Shown here in pieces: positions 41,355 to 52,085 of a stretch of 64,000 nt of DNA. The notes under the pieces were generated by a model. It saw nothing but the letters and a program-made list of their open reading frames with translations, was not told where the DNA came from and searched no databases. The translations under genes were made by a program, and so were the position numbers. Source of the DNA: Agelaius tricolor (lineage: Eukaryota; Chordata; Aves; Passeriformes; Icteridae); the NCBI GenBank assembly GCA_023055355.1, contig JALJCS010000055.1:744001-808000 (forward strand). Reading direction: 5' to 3'. Position 1 is the first letter of the stretch. Every line of letters begins with the position of its first letter.

Positions 41355-42174
41355 ATGGTCGACCAGTGCCTCTTGGTGCCCCTGAACCAAGATTGACCCC
41401 AATGTGCAGCAGGTGCAGCAGGAGGACAAGGACCAAATGAAATCCTTCAAAAGCTAATTTGCCTCCTTCATCAACAAGGTGAGGCATGTTCTCCTTCAGT
41501 TCTGGCATTACCTGGAGATGGAGTCAGGAAGTTCTTAACATTAGAAATTTAATTCTAAATCATTAAAGCAGAGTTAAGGACTTTGTGCAGGACTTTGTTC
41601 CATATGCAGACTGTCCATATAGATCTTTTTGACAACCCGAGTGTGGAACAAATTATTTCTCCAGGTTTCCTTGCAGCTGAGTATTTCTCCTGGCTCCCAA
41701 ATCTTCTCACCAATGATCTTTTGGTGGCATGCTCATCAAATCATGCTTTAAATTACAGAAAACATTTACAACCCCCACCATATTAAACTTCCATTTCATG
41801 AAAAGCAAGGCAAGTTTTGAGTTGAGGATCCTGAATTATTTATATTTATATTGTTCTGATGGCTTTCACGTGCAGTTCCTGGAGCAACAGAACAAAGTTC
41901 TGGAGACCAAATGGAGCCTCTTGAAAGGCCAGAAAATTGTGTAGAATAATCTGGAGCCCATGTTTGAGTTGTACATCAGCAGTACGAGGCAGCAGCTGGA
42001 GGCTCTGGGAGGGAAGAGGCTGCAACTCAGCTCTGAGCTCAAGGCCATGCAGGACATGGGGGAGGACTTCAAGGTCAGGTAGGCAACACCCACAGCAAGA
42101 TCTGTCCAGTTTTACTTCACTCTGTTCTTCCTGCGTCAGTAAAAAGGCCCAAGACAGCCCAAAAAACGTGACCT

Positions 42175-42440
42175 CTGAATCATGGAAAGGTTTGGGTGGG
42201 AAGGGGCATGAAAAATCATCTCATCCCACCCCCTGCCATGGGCAGGGACACCTCCCACTATCCCAGGCTGCTCCAAGCCCCATCCAACCTGGCCTTGGAC
42301 AGTAACAATGATGGGGCAGCAACAGCTCCTAGGGAAATCCATTCCAGGGCCTCCCCACCCTCACGTGGAGGAATCCCTTCCCAATATACCATCTATCCCT
42401 CCCTCTAGGTGGGAAGCCATTCCCTGTGTCCTGTCCCCCT
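42175..42440 (-). mobile_element. CR1 fragment, antisense, in pseudogene A
   Basis: Antisense CR1 ('aggtttgggtgggaagggg' to 'gaatcccttcccaatata'). Confidence 0.75.
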
Positions 42441-42579
42441 ATCCCTTTGCCCCTTTGGGCACTGAAAGGGGCTCCAAGCTCTCCCTGGAGCTCTGTGTTT
42501 TGTTTGAATTGCTTGGAGCTGCATCTCAGTGCTTGTCAGCTGAGAAGCCCAGTGTGGAGCCACCCCAGCCAGCAGCATC

Positions 42580-42835
42580 CATGGAATCACAAGATCCCAG
42601 AATGGTTTGGGTTGAAGGGACCTCAAAGCTCATCCCATCCCACCCCTGCCAATGGCAGGGACACCTTCCACTCTCCCAGGCTGCTCTAAGCCCCATCCAA
42701 CTGCCCTTGGACACTTCCAGGGATCCAGGGGCAGCCACAGATGCTCTGGGAAATCCATTCCAGGGCCTCCCCACCCTCAGAGGGAGGAATTTCTTCCCAA
42801 TATCCCATCTAAATCTCTCCTCTTTTAGTTTAAAA
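42580..42835 (-). mobile_element. Second antisense CR1 fragment in pseudogene A
   Basis: A second, closely similar antisense CR1 ('aatggtttgggttgaaggg' to 'aatttcttcccaatatccc'), 140 bp from the first. Confidence 0.75.
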
Positions 42836-43584
42836 TTAAATCAAAATTTGTTCAATGTATTGGATAGTTTGAGCACTTTGGAAAGTGAGGAGTTACCTCC
42901 CACCCCATGGAAAGTCATCAGGATCCTGGGCCCGAGTTTCAGCTCAGCAACTCTTTGGGTTCTTGGGAGCAGGAGTTCCCTCTCTCTCCTCCACTCTTTG
43001 CACTTCAGGAAAACATCCATCCAGTATTTGTGTCTGCTCCCATGGCCATGAGGGATCTGCTGGGCATGGATGTGAATAAATGAGAAGCTTAAACTGTCAG
43101 TGTGGAACCAGAAAAATGAGATGTGGGAGTGAGGTGCTCATCCCAGCTCCCAACAAGGGCACATGCATCCTGCCTGAACCCTCTGATCTCCTTTCCCAGG
43201 AGATCACATGCCTGCCACGCTGTGCCACCTTTCCCAACAGGAAAGGTTCCTTCCAGCCCCAAAGCAGCATTGAAACATCCTTGACTGCCCTGGGGGGGGA
43301 AATCAGCACGCACATGAAATCCTTGGCCAGTCAATGGTCACATCAGAGAAGCAGCTTAGACTTTAGAGCTCTGCTTGTGTCTGACAAAGTGGGAAATATT
43401 CCTTTGGGATCAGTGGATTCTGGGCTGAAGCTCAATGATATCACACACATTGCTGGCAGGGACCATCCTCTTGCATCTACACCTACAAAAGGACTTTGGG
43501 CTCCTGCCCCGGTTCCAAGGAATTTGTTCTTCCCACCTTTAACAATTTTAAACTTTTGAATCCCAAATTTTCTTCCTAATATGG

Positions 43585-43640
43585 GAATTGGAATGACATG
43601 ATCTTTAAGGTCCCTTCCAACCCAAACCTCTGATTCCTCT
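43585..43640 (+). mobile_element. CR1 3' end, very short
   Basis: 'gatctttaaggtcccttcc' followed by a GATTCCTC end; only the last 55 bp or so remain. Confidence 0.55.
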
Positions 43641-44078
43641 GGGCCAAACATTAATCCAGCAACTGGAAAACAGACATTAAATTTTCTCTTCTATGTGGCC
43701 AAGAGCTTCGAGACCCACAAATGGATGCAAAGCTGGGGCTCTGCTTATGGAAATTATTTTCAGGGATGGATATTCCTGATGGGAATAAATCTTCCCCCAT
43801 GAAAGGGCCAGGAGAGGCCAATGGTTTATTACCTGCACAGCCTCCTTCCTTTGAACTCCTCTCTTTCTCTCTTTCATCTCCTCCATTTAAGCATTCCATG
43901 GGATCTGGGCATGGGTCCAGGCTCCCGCTGGGTTTTGACCTTTCCCAAGAGCGTGGCCTGGACTCTCCCAGCCCTGGCCATCCCACAGATCCCGGCTCTC
44001 CTGACTAACCAGGTGTGGCAATGAGCTCACCCCCGGCTCCACCCAGAACATTTCGGGAGCACAAGGCTCCCATTCATG

Positions 44079-44089
44079 GCATAAAAGGT
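44079..44089 (+). promoter_or_regulatory. Orphan keratin-like TATA box
   Basis: GGCATAAAAGGTG resembles the cluster promoters, but no head exon follows. It may be a promoter remnant of a second copy fused into locus A, or chance. Confidence 0.25.
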
Positions 44090-45219
44090 GCCTTTGATGA
44101 GGACCTTCAGCTTTTCTAGACAGCCCCTCCCACCCTCCAGCCCAGGGGTGCTGCCTTTTCCATCATAATCAGTGACATAGAAGTAGAAACAATGAAGCTC
44201 CATCAAGGACTCTGTTCCAGCACTGCTCCCTCCAAAAATCTGTGGATTGTTGGTAAACGCCTGCAGAATGAGACCCTTTGGTCTCTCCTCGTGTGAAGAG
44301 GGGGTTTGCACAGGGTGGAGGCTCTGAAGGGATTCTGGGCTCTCCTTCCCCAGAGCTGCCAGAAGATCAACAAGCACACGACAGCAGAGAACAACTTTGT
44401 TGTGTTCAAGGTGAGGAGGCACCACCACCAAAGCAGGGACAGCTTTGGAAAGGCAAAGCACATTCAAATCACCCTTTGTATCCAGCAATGCCAGGCCCAG
44501 GGCACAGGGCACAGGTGGAGTCATCCCAGGAAGCAGAAGCACCTGTGTAGCAGTGCTGGGCTGTAATTCCTCCTTGTTTCAGGTCCCTCATCCCAAACTC
44601 AGGAGTGTCCCCCAGATCAGCTCTGGGTCATTCAGACCTTGTCCCTTCACCAGATGCTCTGCCAGTCCTCAGCCATTCTGTGTCCAATCCCAGCATCCAC
44701 AGCCCTCTGGTTTCACCCGCAGGAGACACAGTAAGAAGCTTCTGCTGTTTCAAGTATTGTACAAAATATCTGTTTGGCAGGAAAAGGGAAATTCAGTGGT
44801 GTGACATTGTTTGGATCCATGGACACCCTCCCTCTTTCCCTCCCAAAAAAAAGGTGGAGATGAGAAATCAGTTCACTCTTGGCTCTGCTTAATGGCGCAG
44901 AGATCAAGAAATACTCCATTTCTGATTTAATATGAAATTTCAGATCTTAATTTAATCTGAAACTCCAAAGGTTTGTGTTAGATACAAAGACTTCACCCAG
45001 TGACCCAGAGAAGGTCTGGTCCAACCTTCGTTGTCACCATTCCAGGATATGGATGCTGCCTGTGTGAACAAGGTGGATCAGGGGACCAAGGTGGATGCCC
45101 TGGCAGATGAGATAAACTTCCTGTGAGCCCTCTACGAAGCAGTGAGAGTATCCCCAATTTCCCAGTTGCCCCATTTTCCCAGTCTCCAGAGGCTCAAAGA
45201 GCCCAAGAGCTGGTCAGTG

Positions 45220-45643
45220 TGATAGATGAGTAATGCAATGATTGACTCTCACAATTAAAGGTTAAATATCATGTATATATGTTAAGAGAAGTTTTATAGA
45301 TTTATGGTTGTGTTTTACCCCCTTGCATTGGTCTCAGGGGACAGCCTGGGTTTGGGACATTTGGGAGGGTCAGGTTGTTACCATGGCAACAGCTGACCTC
45401 CAATCAAGATTTAAGGACATGAACTCCACCACTGGACAGCGAAGAAGGAGTCGAGGGACAGAACTTTGGGAGGGCCTAAAGGGTTAAAAGTTGAAACCTC
45501 CATTGTGTGGGTGAGCACATGGTGGGGAAAATCCTCTGCTGCTCCTGGCTCCATTATATTTTCTCTAGTCAGTCTTCTGTTGTATTTTTGAAAAGGTTTA
45601 ATAAATCTTGCTAAATGTTTGGAAGCGAGTAGCATCTCTCACA
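45220..45643 (+). mobile_element. Solo LTR (424 bp) in intron 4 of pseudogene A
   Basis: Begins TGATAGATGAG, ends GCATCTCTCACA, with an AATAAA near 45600. TCAGTG lies on both sides, at 45214-45219 and 45644-45649, a 6-bp target duplication. A 5'-truncated inverted copy lies at about 50278-50704. Confidence 0.85.
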
Positions 45644-46431
45644 TCAGTGCTGCAGCTCCTCCCCAACTCTCTTCTACACCTCAGCTCAGGACAAACAAAC
45701 AGCAAAACATTTGGGACAGAAAATGAATTTGTTTGACTTCCAGCAGCTGTCCCAGATGCAGACCCAGATCTCTGACCCCTCGCTGGTGCTGTCCATGGAC
45801 AGCAGCCAGAGCTTGGACCTGAACAGCATCATCAGCAAGGTCAAGGCACAGTATGAGGACAACACCAACTGGAGCCGTGCTGAGGCTCAGTCCTGGTACC
45901 AGAGCAGGGTGAGGAGGTGCAAACAAACAGGGAGATTTTTGTTTAGCATTTCCCAAAGGCTGAGTTATACTGGAGACAGCAAGCAGCAAGGACAGGGGAG
46001 AAAGGTGTAAAATGAAGTGGATTTGGAGAAGAGTTCAGATAGTTCCTTGGAGATGTTTGGCAGTTGGACTTCATGATCTTAAAGGTCTTCTCCAACCTTC
46101 CATGATTCTTCAAGGCTCTCTGGGAAAATGCTGCTTTGATAATGAGAGATGGAGGAGCAGAAGGACACAGAGGGAGGAAGCTCAAGGGGATGAGTGTGGC
46201 AAGTCCTGGTGAAGAGAGGATCAGAGCAGGGTCAGTCTCTGCCTGTCCCCTGTGCCACCTCCCTGCCCACCCAGTACCAGGAGCTGCAGCTCTCGGCCGG
46301 CTGGCACGGGGGTGACCTCCAGAACACCAGGGTGGGGATCTCAGAGATGAACCACCTGCTCCAGCAGCTCCACTCAGACATGGACAGCGTCAAGGTGCAG
46401 GCACAGGACCTCCCCAAAAGTGGGGCACTCC
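45237..46431 (+). repeat. Large inverted duplication, left arm
   Basis: About 1.19 kb, nearly identical to the reverse complement of 49508-50704. It contains all but the first 17-19 bp of the LTR, exons 5 and 6 of pseudogene A and a CR1 tail (46040-46115). Similarity stops just after GGGGCACTCC at 46431. Confidence 0.9.
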
Positions 46432-48888
46432 TGTCTCTTGGGCTGACCCAGCCCAAACCTTGGCTTGGGAGCTTCTCCAATCACATCCTTGGTGACTCCT
46501 GGCCTGGTGGCTCTGCCAGCTGCTCCAGACAGGGGTTATAGATAAAGCCTGACTGCTTGCCCTCATCTGGAATGAGCCTTTCCAAAAGTTTAGCTCTGAT
46601 CCTTGGGATCCATCTTCCTTGGTTTTAAAAACCTCTTGGAGCATTCCTGCTCTTCTGGCATCTCCAGGGACTGCCTAAAATGCTCTCAGTCCGTGGAGTG
46701 GGGGGAGATGCTCCTGGGGAACCACTTTTGACCCCAAATTGTCTTTCTGCTCTTTAGCTGGTTGGGATGGTGGTGTGCATGGCCAGGTGAAACCAGCCCC
46801 ACCTTCTGGTCTCTGTTGGCTGTTAATCGTGGCAAACCTCCCAAGGTGTTGCTTTGGGATCTCTCCCAATGCTCCAGTGCTCCCCCTCTTCTCAAACTGA
46901 GACAGGGAGGAGTGGGAGATGGGAAGGCTCTGAGCAGCAGACAGTGACAAGGCCAAATCTTCTAAAATTACTCTAAACTGACTCTTGCAGGGGGATTTCG
47001 TGGTGGCACAGAAACCCTGCACTGCTCGTTGTTTGATTGCAGTTTATTGAAGAAATTTCAAAAAATTCATATAAAAAGTTCATCAGGAGCAGAATATGGG
47101 AGGAATGAGCTGGTTGCATTTTGGCACAGAATTTCCCAACCCTTTTCTTTGCCTCTCTCCCCTCCTCATAAAAACAAACAAACAAACAACAACAACAAAC
47201 CCCCCCCAAAAAAAACCCAAAACAAAACAAAAAAACACCCAAAAAAAAAAAACCAACCAAAACCAAACAAACTACACCTGAAGATGTTTAACCAGAGATG
47301 TTTTCCCAAGTTATGTAAAATTTAAAATTTATGGTTTTCTAACTCCCTTTTCCCCCTTTTTCTAACCTCTCCAGCTTCTCAAAAGGGGAATGATTTAATG
47401 ATTTTCTGCTGGGACACAGGACACCTGTGCATTATGTGGGCTTTGGGTTTAAAATGATCCCTTCTGGGTGGGTGAGGAATTAATTGGACATTAGAGAGAG
47501 CCCTTTCACCTATGGAAAATTAAGGTTGAATTTTAGGATGTAGGAGAGCCCTGGAGTGAGCCACAATGACAGAGGAATTGGGGAATGGGGAAACTGCCTG
47601 TGGGAAGACGTTTTGTTTTCCATTTCATAAGAATCTGGGGAGTGAGGGAGGAGTAGGTGGGAGGGAGCACCACGGGCTCAACTCTCCTGGATTCCTGGGC
47701 AGGTGAAAGAACAGGCTCTGCTTCCAGAGGTAAACATAATTCTTGCCCCTCCTCTGGATTGGCACCGCGGCACTGGGAAGGTGCTCGCTGAGTTTTGACG
47801 TTAATGAGACTCGTTAATGAGACAGCTGATTATTCACTGACAAGCTGCACTTGCCAGCTGGGGGAGGGATATGCAGGGAATTGTTTGGACGGGAAGAGGG
47901 AGCACTCCCAAGCTGAGAAACAGCGCTGGGAAGGTTTTCCCTCAATGGCAAAGCGACAAGCAGGGATGCCGAGATGATTCCAAGGCTTTGTGCTGGCAGG
48001 GGAAGGTGCTGCTTGCCTTGCCGTGCTCCAGGTGAGTGGCTCAGCTCCGGGGGCTTTCCTGGGTGGTGCTTTTAGACACAAACCTCCCGCTGGAGCTGCT
48101 TCCTGCTCCGGAGCCGAACCCCCCCATTCCGAGCCTGCTGTTGAAACCCACTCCCAGCCCCAGAATGTTCCCACCTCTGTAGCTGCTCCCAGGTAAGACC
48201 ACGACTTCCATGGGAAAGCAGGGGCACAGGGTTTGTTTGAAGAGTACAAAGGAATTTCAAGCCTTAGTTTCACACATTCCAGTTATTTCTTGGACAGTCT
48301 ATCACTGACTGGATTTCACACATCTAGTTCTCCGGCTTTTCTTCCTGGCCTGAGGCATCTGAGTCTCCCAAGAGACAATCTCAATGTACAAATCCCTTCA
48401 AATTAAAATATGGTCAAGGAAAATGTGTCTCAGGCTCTTTGACCTCCCACCTTAAGGGCCAGAAAAATTATATTCATTTTTCTGCAGATAACTACAAGCT
48501 GCATCCTTCCTTCCTTGTCTTATCCTCAATTCCAGGTACAATCAAGTAATCACTTAATATATTGTTTGTGAGATGGATTATCTAGAAATATTAATGGCAC
48601 CAACATCTTCTCCAGACAGCCTGGAAGAAAGAGAGGATGGAGAAGTCAGAGCTCCTTATAAGGATAATTTCAAGCAACATTTTTGCACCAAGAACCTTGG
48701 AAAACAGACCCAGTGGGGGCTGGGTCTGATGGGGAGTATCCAAGAGGATTTGGAATGACACCTGTTACTGTGTAGGATGGGGGTGAATTTCCTCTGCAAA
48801 ATTTTGTGAGATTTTCACCTCCTTGCAAGGCAAAGGTGAGAACGTTTCTGAATTTGGACGGGATTTGGTTTGCAGGGGGAGTTCCCAC
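46432..48888. other. Spacer between the inverted-duplication arms
   Basis: No recognisable exon. Holds an A/C-rich low-complexity tract (about 47169-47275) and a direct repeat GTTAATGAGAC (47801 and 47813) near 47.8 kb. Otherwise unique-looking sequence. Confidence 0.55.
47169..47275. repeat. A/C-rich low-complexity tract
   Basis: Runs of AAAC, AAC and A with an embedded C7; simple sequence, possibly a decayed retroposon tail. Confidence 0.8.
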
Positions 48889-50194
48889 CTGCTCTCCTTG
48901 CTCTTCCTGTAAGTCCCAATCTTGATGTCCAGGGCCAGCTTGATGTTCATGAGCTTCTGGTATTCCTGGAGCTGCCAGGCCATGTCAGCCTTGGCTTTCT
49001 ATAGGGGGACACAGTATGGGTAAATTAAGGTAATGTAGAATGTAATCTTATCCCCCAACGAGTTGCAGCTGGACCCCATTACTAAAGACTAGGAGCAGGC
49101 TGGATGGTAACAGGCAACACCTGCAGCAAATAAGAACAAGTGGTACAAAAGAGTGGATTGGTGGGAGCTGGAGTCAGAGAAGTCAGATGACTGCTGCAAG
49201 GACCAGGAGCAGTCAGTGCTTAGAGGAGCTGTCCACAGAAAGCACTGAGGAGGTATGGAACTGGTGCTATGGGACCTTTGCACTATAATGATAAGAGAAC
49301 TGTTGTGATATATAAGACAACAGCTTTCTGCAGAGTGGCCTCCAGTTTCTCCAGCCTAGCCCTGGAATCCCTGAGGGCAATGTCCCTGTGCTGCTCTGCC
49401 TCAGCAATGGCCATCTGCAGCCCAGCCACCTGTGGGAACAAGTCCAGTGACCATGTGATGGGTTTGCATCCCGATTCCCAGGCCCCTTCCAGCCACGGGT
49501 GGAGATGGGAGTGCCCCACTTTTGGGGAGGTCCTGTGCCTGCACCTTGATGCTGTCCATGTCTGAGGGAGCTGCTGGAGCAGGTGGTTCATCTCTGAGAT
49601 CCCCACCCTGGTGTTCTGGAGGTCACCCCCGTGCCAGCCGGCCGAGAGCTGCAGCTCCTGGTACTGGGTGGGCAGGGAGGTGGCACAGGGGACAGGCAGA
49701 GACTGACCCTGCTCTGATCCTCTCTTCACCAGGACTTGCCACACTCATCCCCTTGAGCTTCCTCCCTCTGTGTCCTTCTGCTCCTCCACCTCTCATTATC
49801 AAAGCAGCATTTTCCCAGAGAGCCTTGAAGAATCGTGGAAGGTTGGAGAAGACCTTTAAGATCATGAAGTCCAACTGCCAAACATCTCCAAGGAACTATC
49901 TGAACTCTTCTCCAAATCCACTTCATTTTACACCTTTCTCCCCTGTCCTTGCTGCTTGCTGTCTCCAGTATAACTCAGCCTTTGGGAAATGCTAAACAAA
50001 AATCTCCCTGTTTGTTTGCACCTCCTCCCCCTGCTCTGGTACCAGGACTGAGCCTCAGCACAGCTCCAGTTGGTGTTGTCCTCATACTGTGCCTTGACCT
50101 TGCTGATGATGCTGGTCAGGTCCAAGCTCTGGCTGCTGTCCAAGGACAGCACCAGCGAGGGGTCAGAGATCTGGGTCTGCATCTGGGACAGCTG
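48889..50194 (-). pseudogene. Type II keratin pseudogene B, exons 5-7
   Basis: Minus-strand copy: exon 5 at 50030-50194, exon 6 at 49539-49663 and exon 7 at 48889-49429. Exons 5 and 6 belong to the right arm of the inverted duplication. The exon 5 donor is GG instead of GT. Exon 6 has a 1-base deletion relative to the left copy. Exon 7 reads VAGLQMAIAEAEQHRDIAL, then a 322-bp insertion, then [20 protein letters not shown], and has lost the LLEGE part of the termination motif. No tail exon was found further left. Confidence 0.9.
49001..49322 (-). mobile_element. 322-bp insertion in exon 7 of pseudogene B
   Basis: Flanked by GCTTTCT at 48994-49000 and 49323-49329, a perfect 7-bp target duplication made from the keratin CAGAAAGCC sequence. 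Read on the minus strand it begins TGTTGTCTTATA and ends CCCCCTAT. The start resembles an LTR but the end lacks CA, so the family is unresolved. Confidence 0.75.
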
Positions 50195-50704
50195 CTGGAA
50201 GTCAAACAAATTCATTTTCTGTCCCAAATGTTTTGCTGTTTGTTTGTTCTGAGCTGAGGTGTAGAAGAGAGTTGGGGCAGAGCTGCAGCACTGATGTGAG
50301 AGATGCTACTGACTTCCAAACATTTAGCAAGATTTATTAAACCTTTTCAAAAATACAACAGAAGACTGACTAGAGAAAATATAATGGAGCCAGGAGCAGC
50401 AGAGGATTTTCCCCACCATGTGCTCACCCACACAATGGAGGTTTCAACTTTTAACCCTTTAGCCCCTCCCAAAGTTCTGTCCCTCGACTCCTTCTTCGCT
50501 GTCCAGTGGTGGAGTTCACGTCCTTAAATCTTGATTGGAGGTCAGCTGTTGCCATGGTAACAACCTGACCCTCCCAAATGTCCCAAACCCAGGCTGTCCC
50601 CTGAGACCAATGCAAGGGGGGTAAAACATAACCATAAATCTATAAAACTTCTCTTAACATATATACATGATATTTAACCTTTAATTGTGAGAGTCAATCA
50701 TCGC
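49508..50704 (-). repeat. Large inverted duplication, right arm
   Basis: Reverse complement of 45237-46431, carrying the truncated LTR (about 50278-50704), exons 5 and 6 and the CR1 tail. The outer break lies inside the LTR: the first 17-19 LTR bases and the TCAGTG flank are replaced by unrelated sequence. Confidence 0.9.
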
Positions 50705-51586
50705 AGGCTGGATCAGCTCTTGAGCTCCACAATTCAACACCCAGAGACAACGAGCCAACCTTGCTCCTTCCACTTCCCAGGAGTTGCCAACTCACCCAGG
50801 GCCCAACCAGGAAAATGCTGAACCCTCTGAGCTCCTCTTAGGCTGGATCCCAAAGAAAGTGCTCAAGTGCCAGAGCTCCCACACAGCTTCACCCTGAAAC
50901 ACTGAGTGGCTTTCAGGGTTACATGCAGGAACTTCTCCTCCAGGGAGCAAAACATGTTCCCAGGCCATGGGAATGCCAAGGAAATCACATAAAAGCACCT
51001 CTAAAAGAGGGATTTCCAGGCCTAAGCCTTATTCCATTACAGCCAAAAATAAAGTGTTCCCACCCATGGCACAGTGCCCTGTTGATATTCCAGCAAGGAT
51101 GGGACTGAAAATCACCTATTTCATGTCTCCAGGAAAGATTTACCCACATTTCCTGCAGTTTTGTCACTCTGAACCCACCTCTTTCACTGAAAAATAAATA
51201 GATGTACAGTCCAGACTGGGATTTGCCCAACAATTCTGGCAGAAAGAAATGCCCAGATCTGTTTTTCCTGGCAGCGATTCCCCATGGAAGACACTCCTGC
51301 AAGCGATGAGAGGTGTCACTCCATGGATCTTTGGGATGGCAAAGGCTGCACAAGGATCAGGATCTGCTCCAGGTGCTCGTGGGTGACTTCCATCAGCAGC
51401 TGCTGGGGTTGGGCATTTGGAGGTGGAAGAGGAGGATTAGATTAGTGTTCCTGTTTAATCGTGGAATATCCTGAGCTCGATCATCAAGTCCAACTCTTGG
51501 CCCTGCCCAGGGCAATCCCAAGGATCCCACCATGTGTTTAAGCTGAATAATGAGGAGCAAAGTGATGTTTTTTCCTCCACTTGCAG
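50705..51586. other. Sequence between pseudogenes B and C
   Basis: No exon recognised. A short antisense CR1 piece lies at about 51458-51540 ('gatcatcaagtccaactctt'). Confidence 0.5.
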
Positions 51587-52085
51587 GTATGAGGAGCAAA
51601 TCCCCCCCATGCCTATGCAGAGGAGGAGTTTGTTGGGCTCACAGCTCTTTCAACCAAATACAACAATTATTCCAGGCTTTTAGGGAGAACAGCAGCCAGT
51701 GTTGGCAGTAGGAAGGTGAGGCCTCTCCCTCTCTGGAGGTCCCTCTCTAGAGGAACCTAAAGGCCAACTTTTGGGGAGATTTTAATTTAAAAGAGTAGAA
51801 TCCCACCTTAAGGTGATCAGCTTTAGCTGAGTGTGTTCATTCAGGATATTTGGAAGCCCCAACTGGCCCAAACCTTCCTTCTCTCTGTGTCCAGTGACAT
51901 TCGTCGTCTTCCTGAGAGGAATAAAAGGCTTGAAGACAGCAGCCCTGGGAATTTGCAACCTCATTATCTGCTGGCATTAAACACCTTTCTTTTTCATTCC
52001 CCAAACCCTTTAAGTGCTCCAGGACACACAGATTGTGCCTCTGTGAGCAAAGCCGAGCTGAAAGCCAAGGTGGAGTGCCTCTTCC
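51587..52085 (+). pseudogene. Type II keratin pseudogene C, remnants of exons 3 and 4
   Basis: After a good acceptor (TTGCAG at 51581-51586) the sequence reads YEEQI and, after a frameshift, AEEEFVGL, matching [18 protein letters not shown] of exon 3. At about 52031-52085, DCASVSKAELKAKVECL matches exon 4 ([19 protein letters not shown]) and then breaks off. No further exons were recognised, so this is a small relic. Confidence 0.65.

Larger units (their letters stand above)
40700..46400 (+). pseudogene. Type II keratin pseudogene A, exons 1-6
   Basis: Remnants in correct order: head exon about 40700-41478 (split by an LTR), exon 2 41876-42078, exon 3 about 44356-44410, exon 4 45046-45141, exon 5 45744-45908 and exon 6 46275-46400. 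Exon 1 has a frameshift at 41391 and a TAA at 41455-41457 inside the LNNKFASF motif. Exon 2 lacks the first two codons of VRFLEQQ and has a TAG at 41942. Exon 3 is shortened at both ends. Exon 4 has a TGA at 45124. Exon 5 is open over all 55 codons. Exon 6 keeps 126 bp, but its donor is GC. No exon 7-9 was found downstream on this strand. The head text (STVPVQRSSCSSVS) suggests KRT75/6A-type ancestry. Confidence 0.9.

Noticed and set aside
42308..43051. 247-codon plus-strand frame in locus A
   Set aside because: Runs through two antisense CR1 copies; no coding signature.
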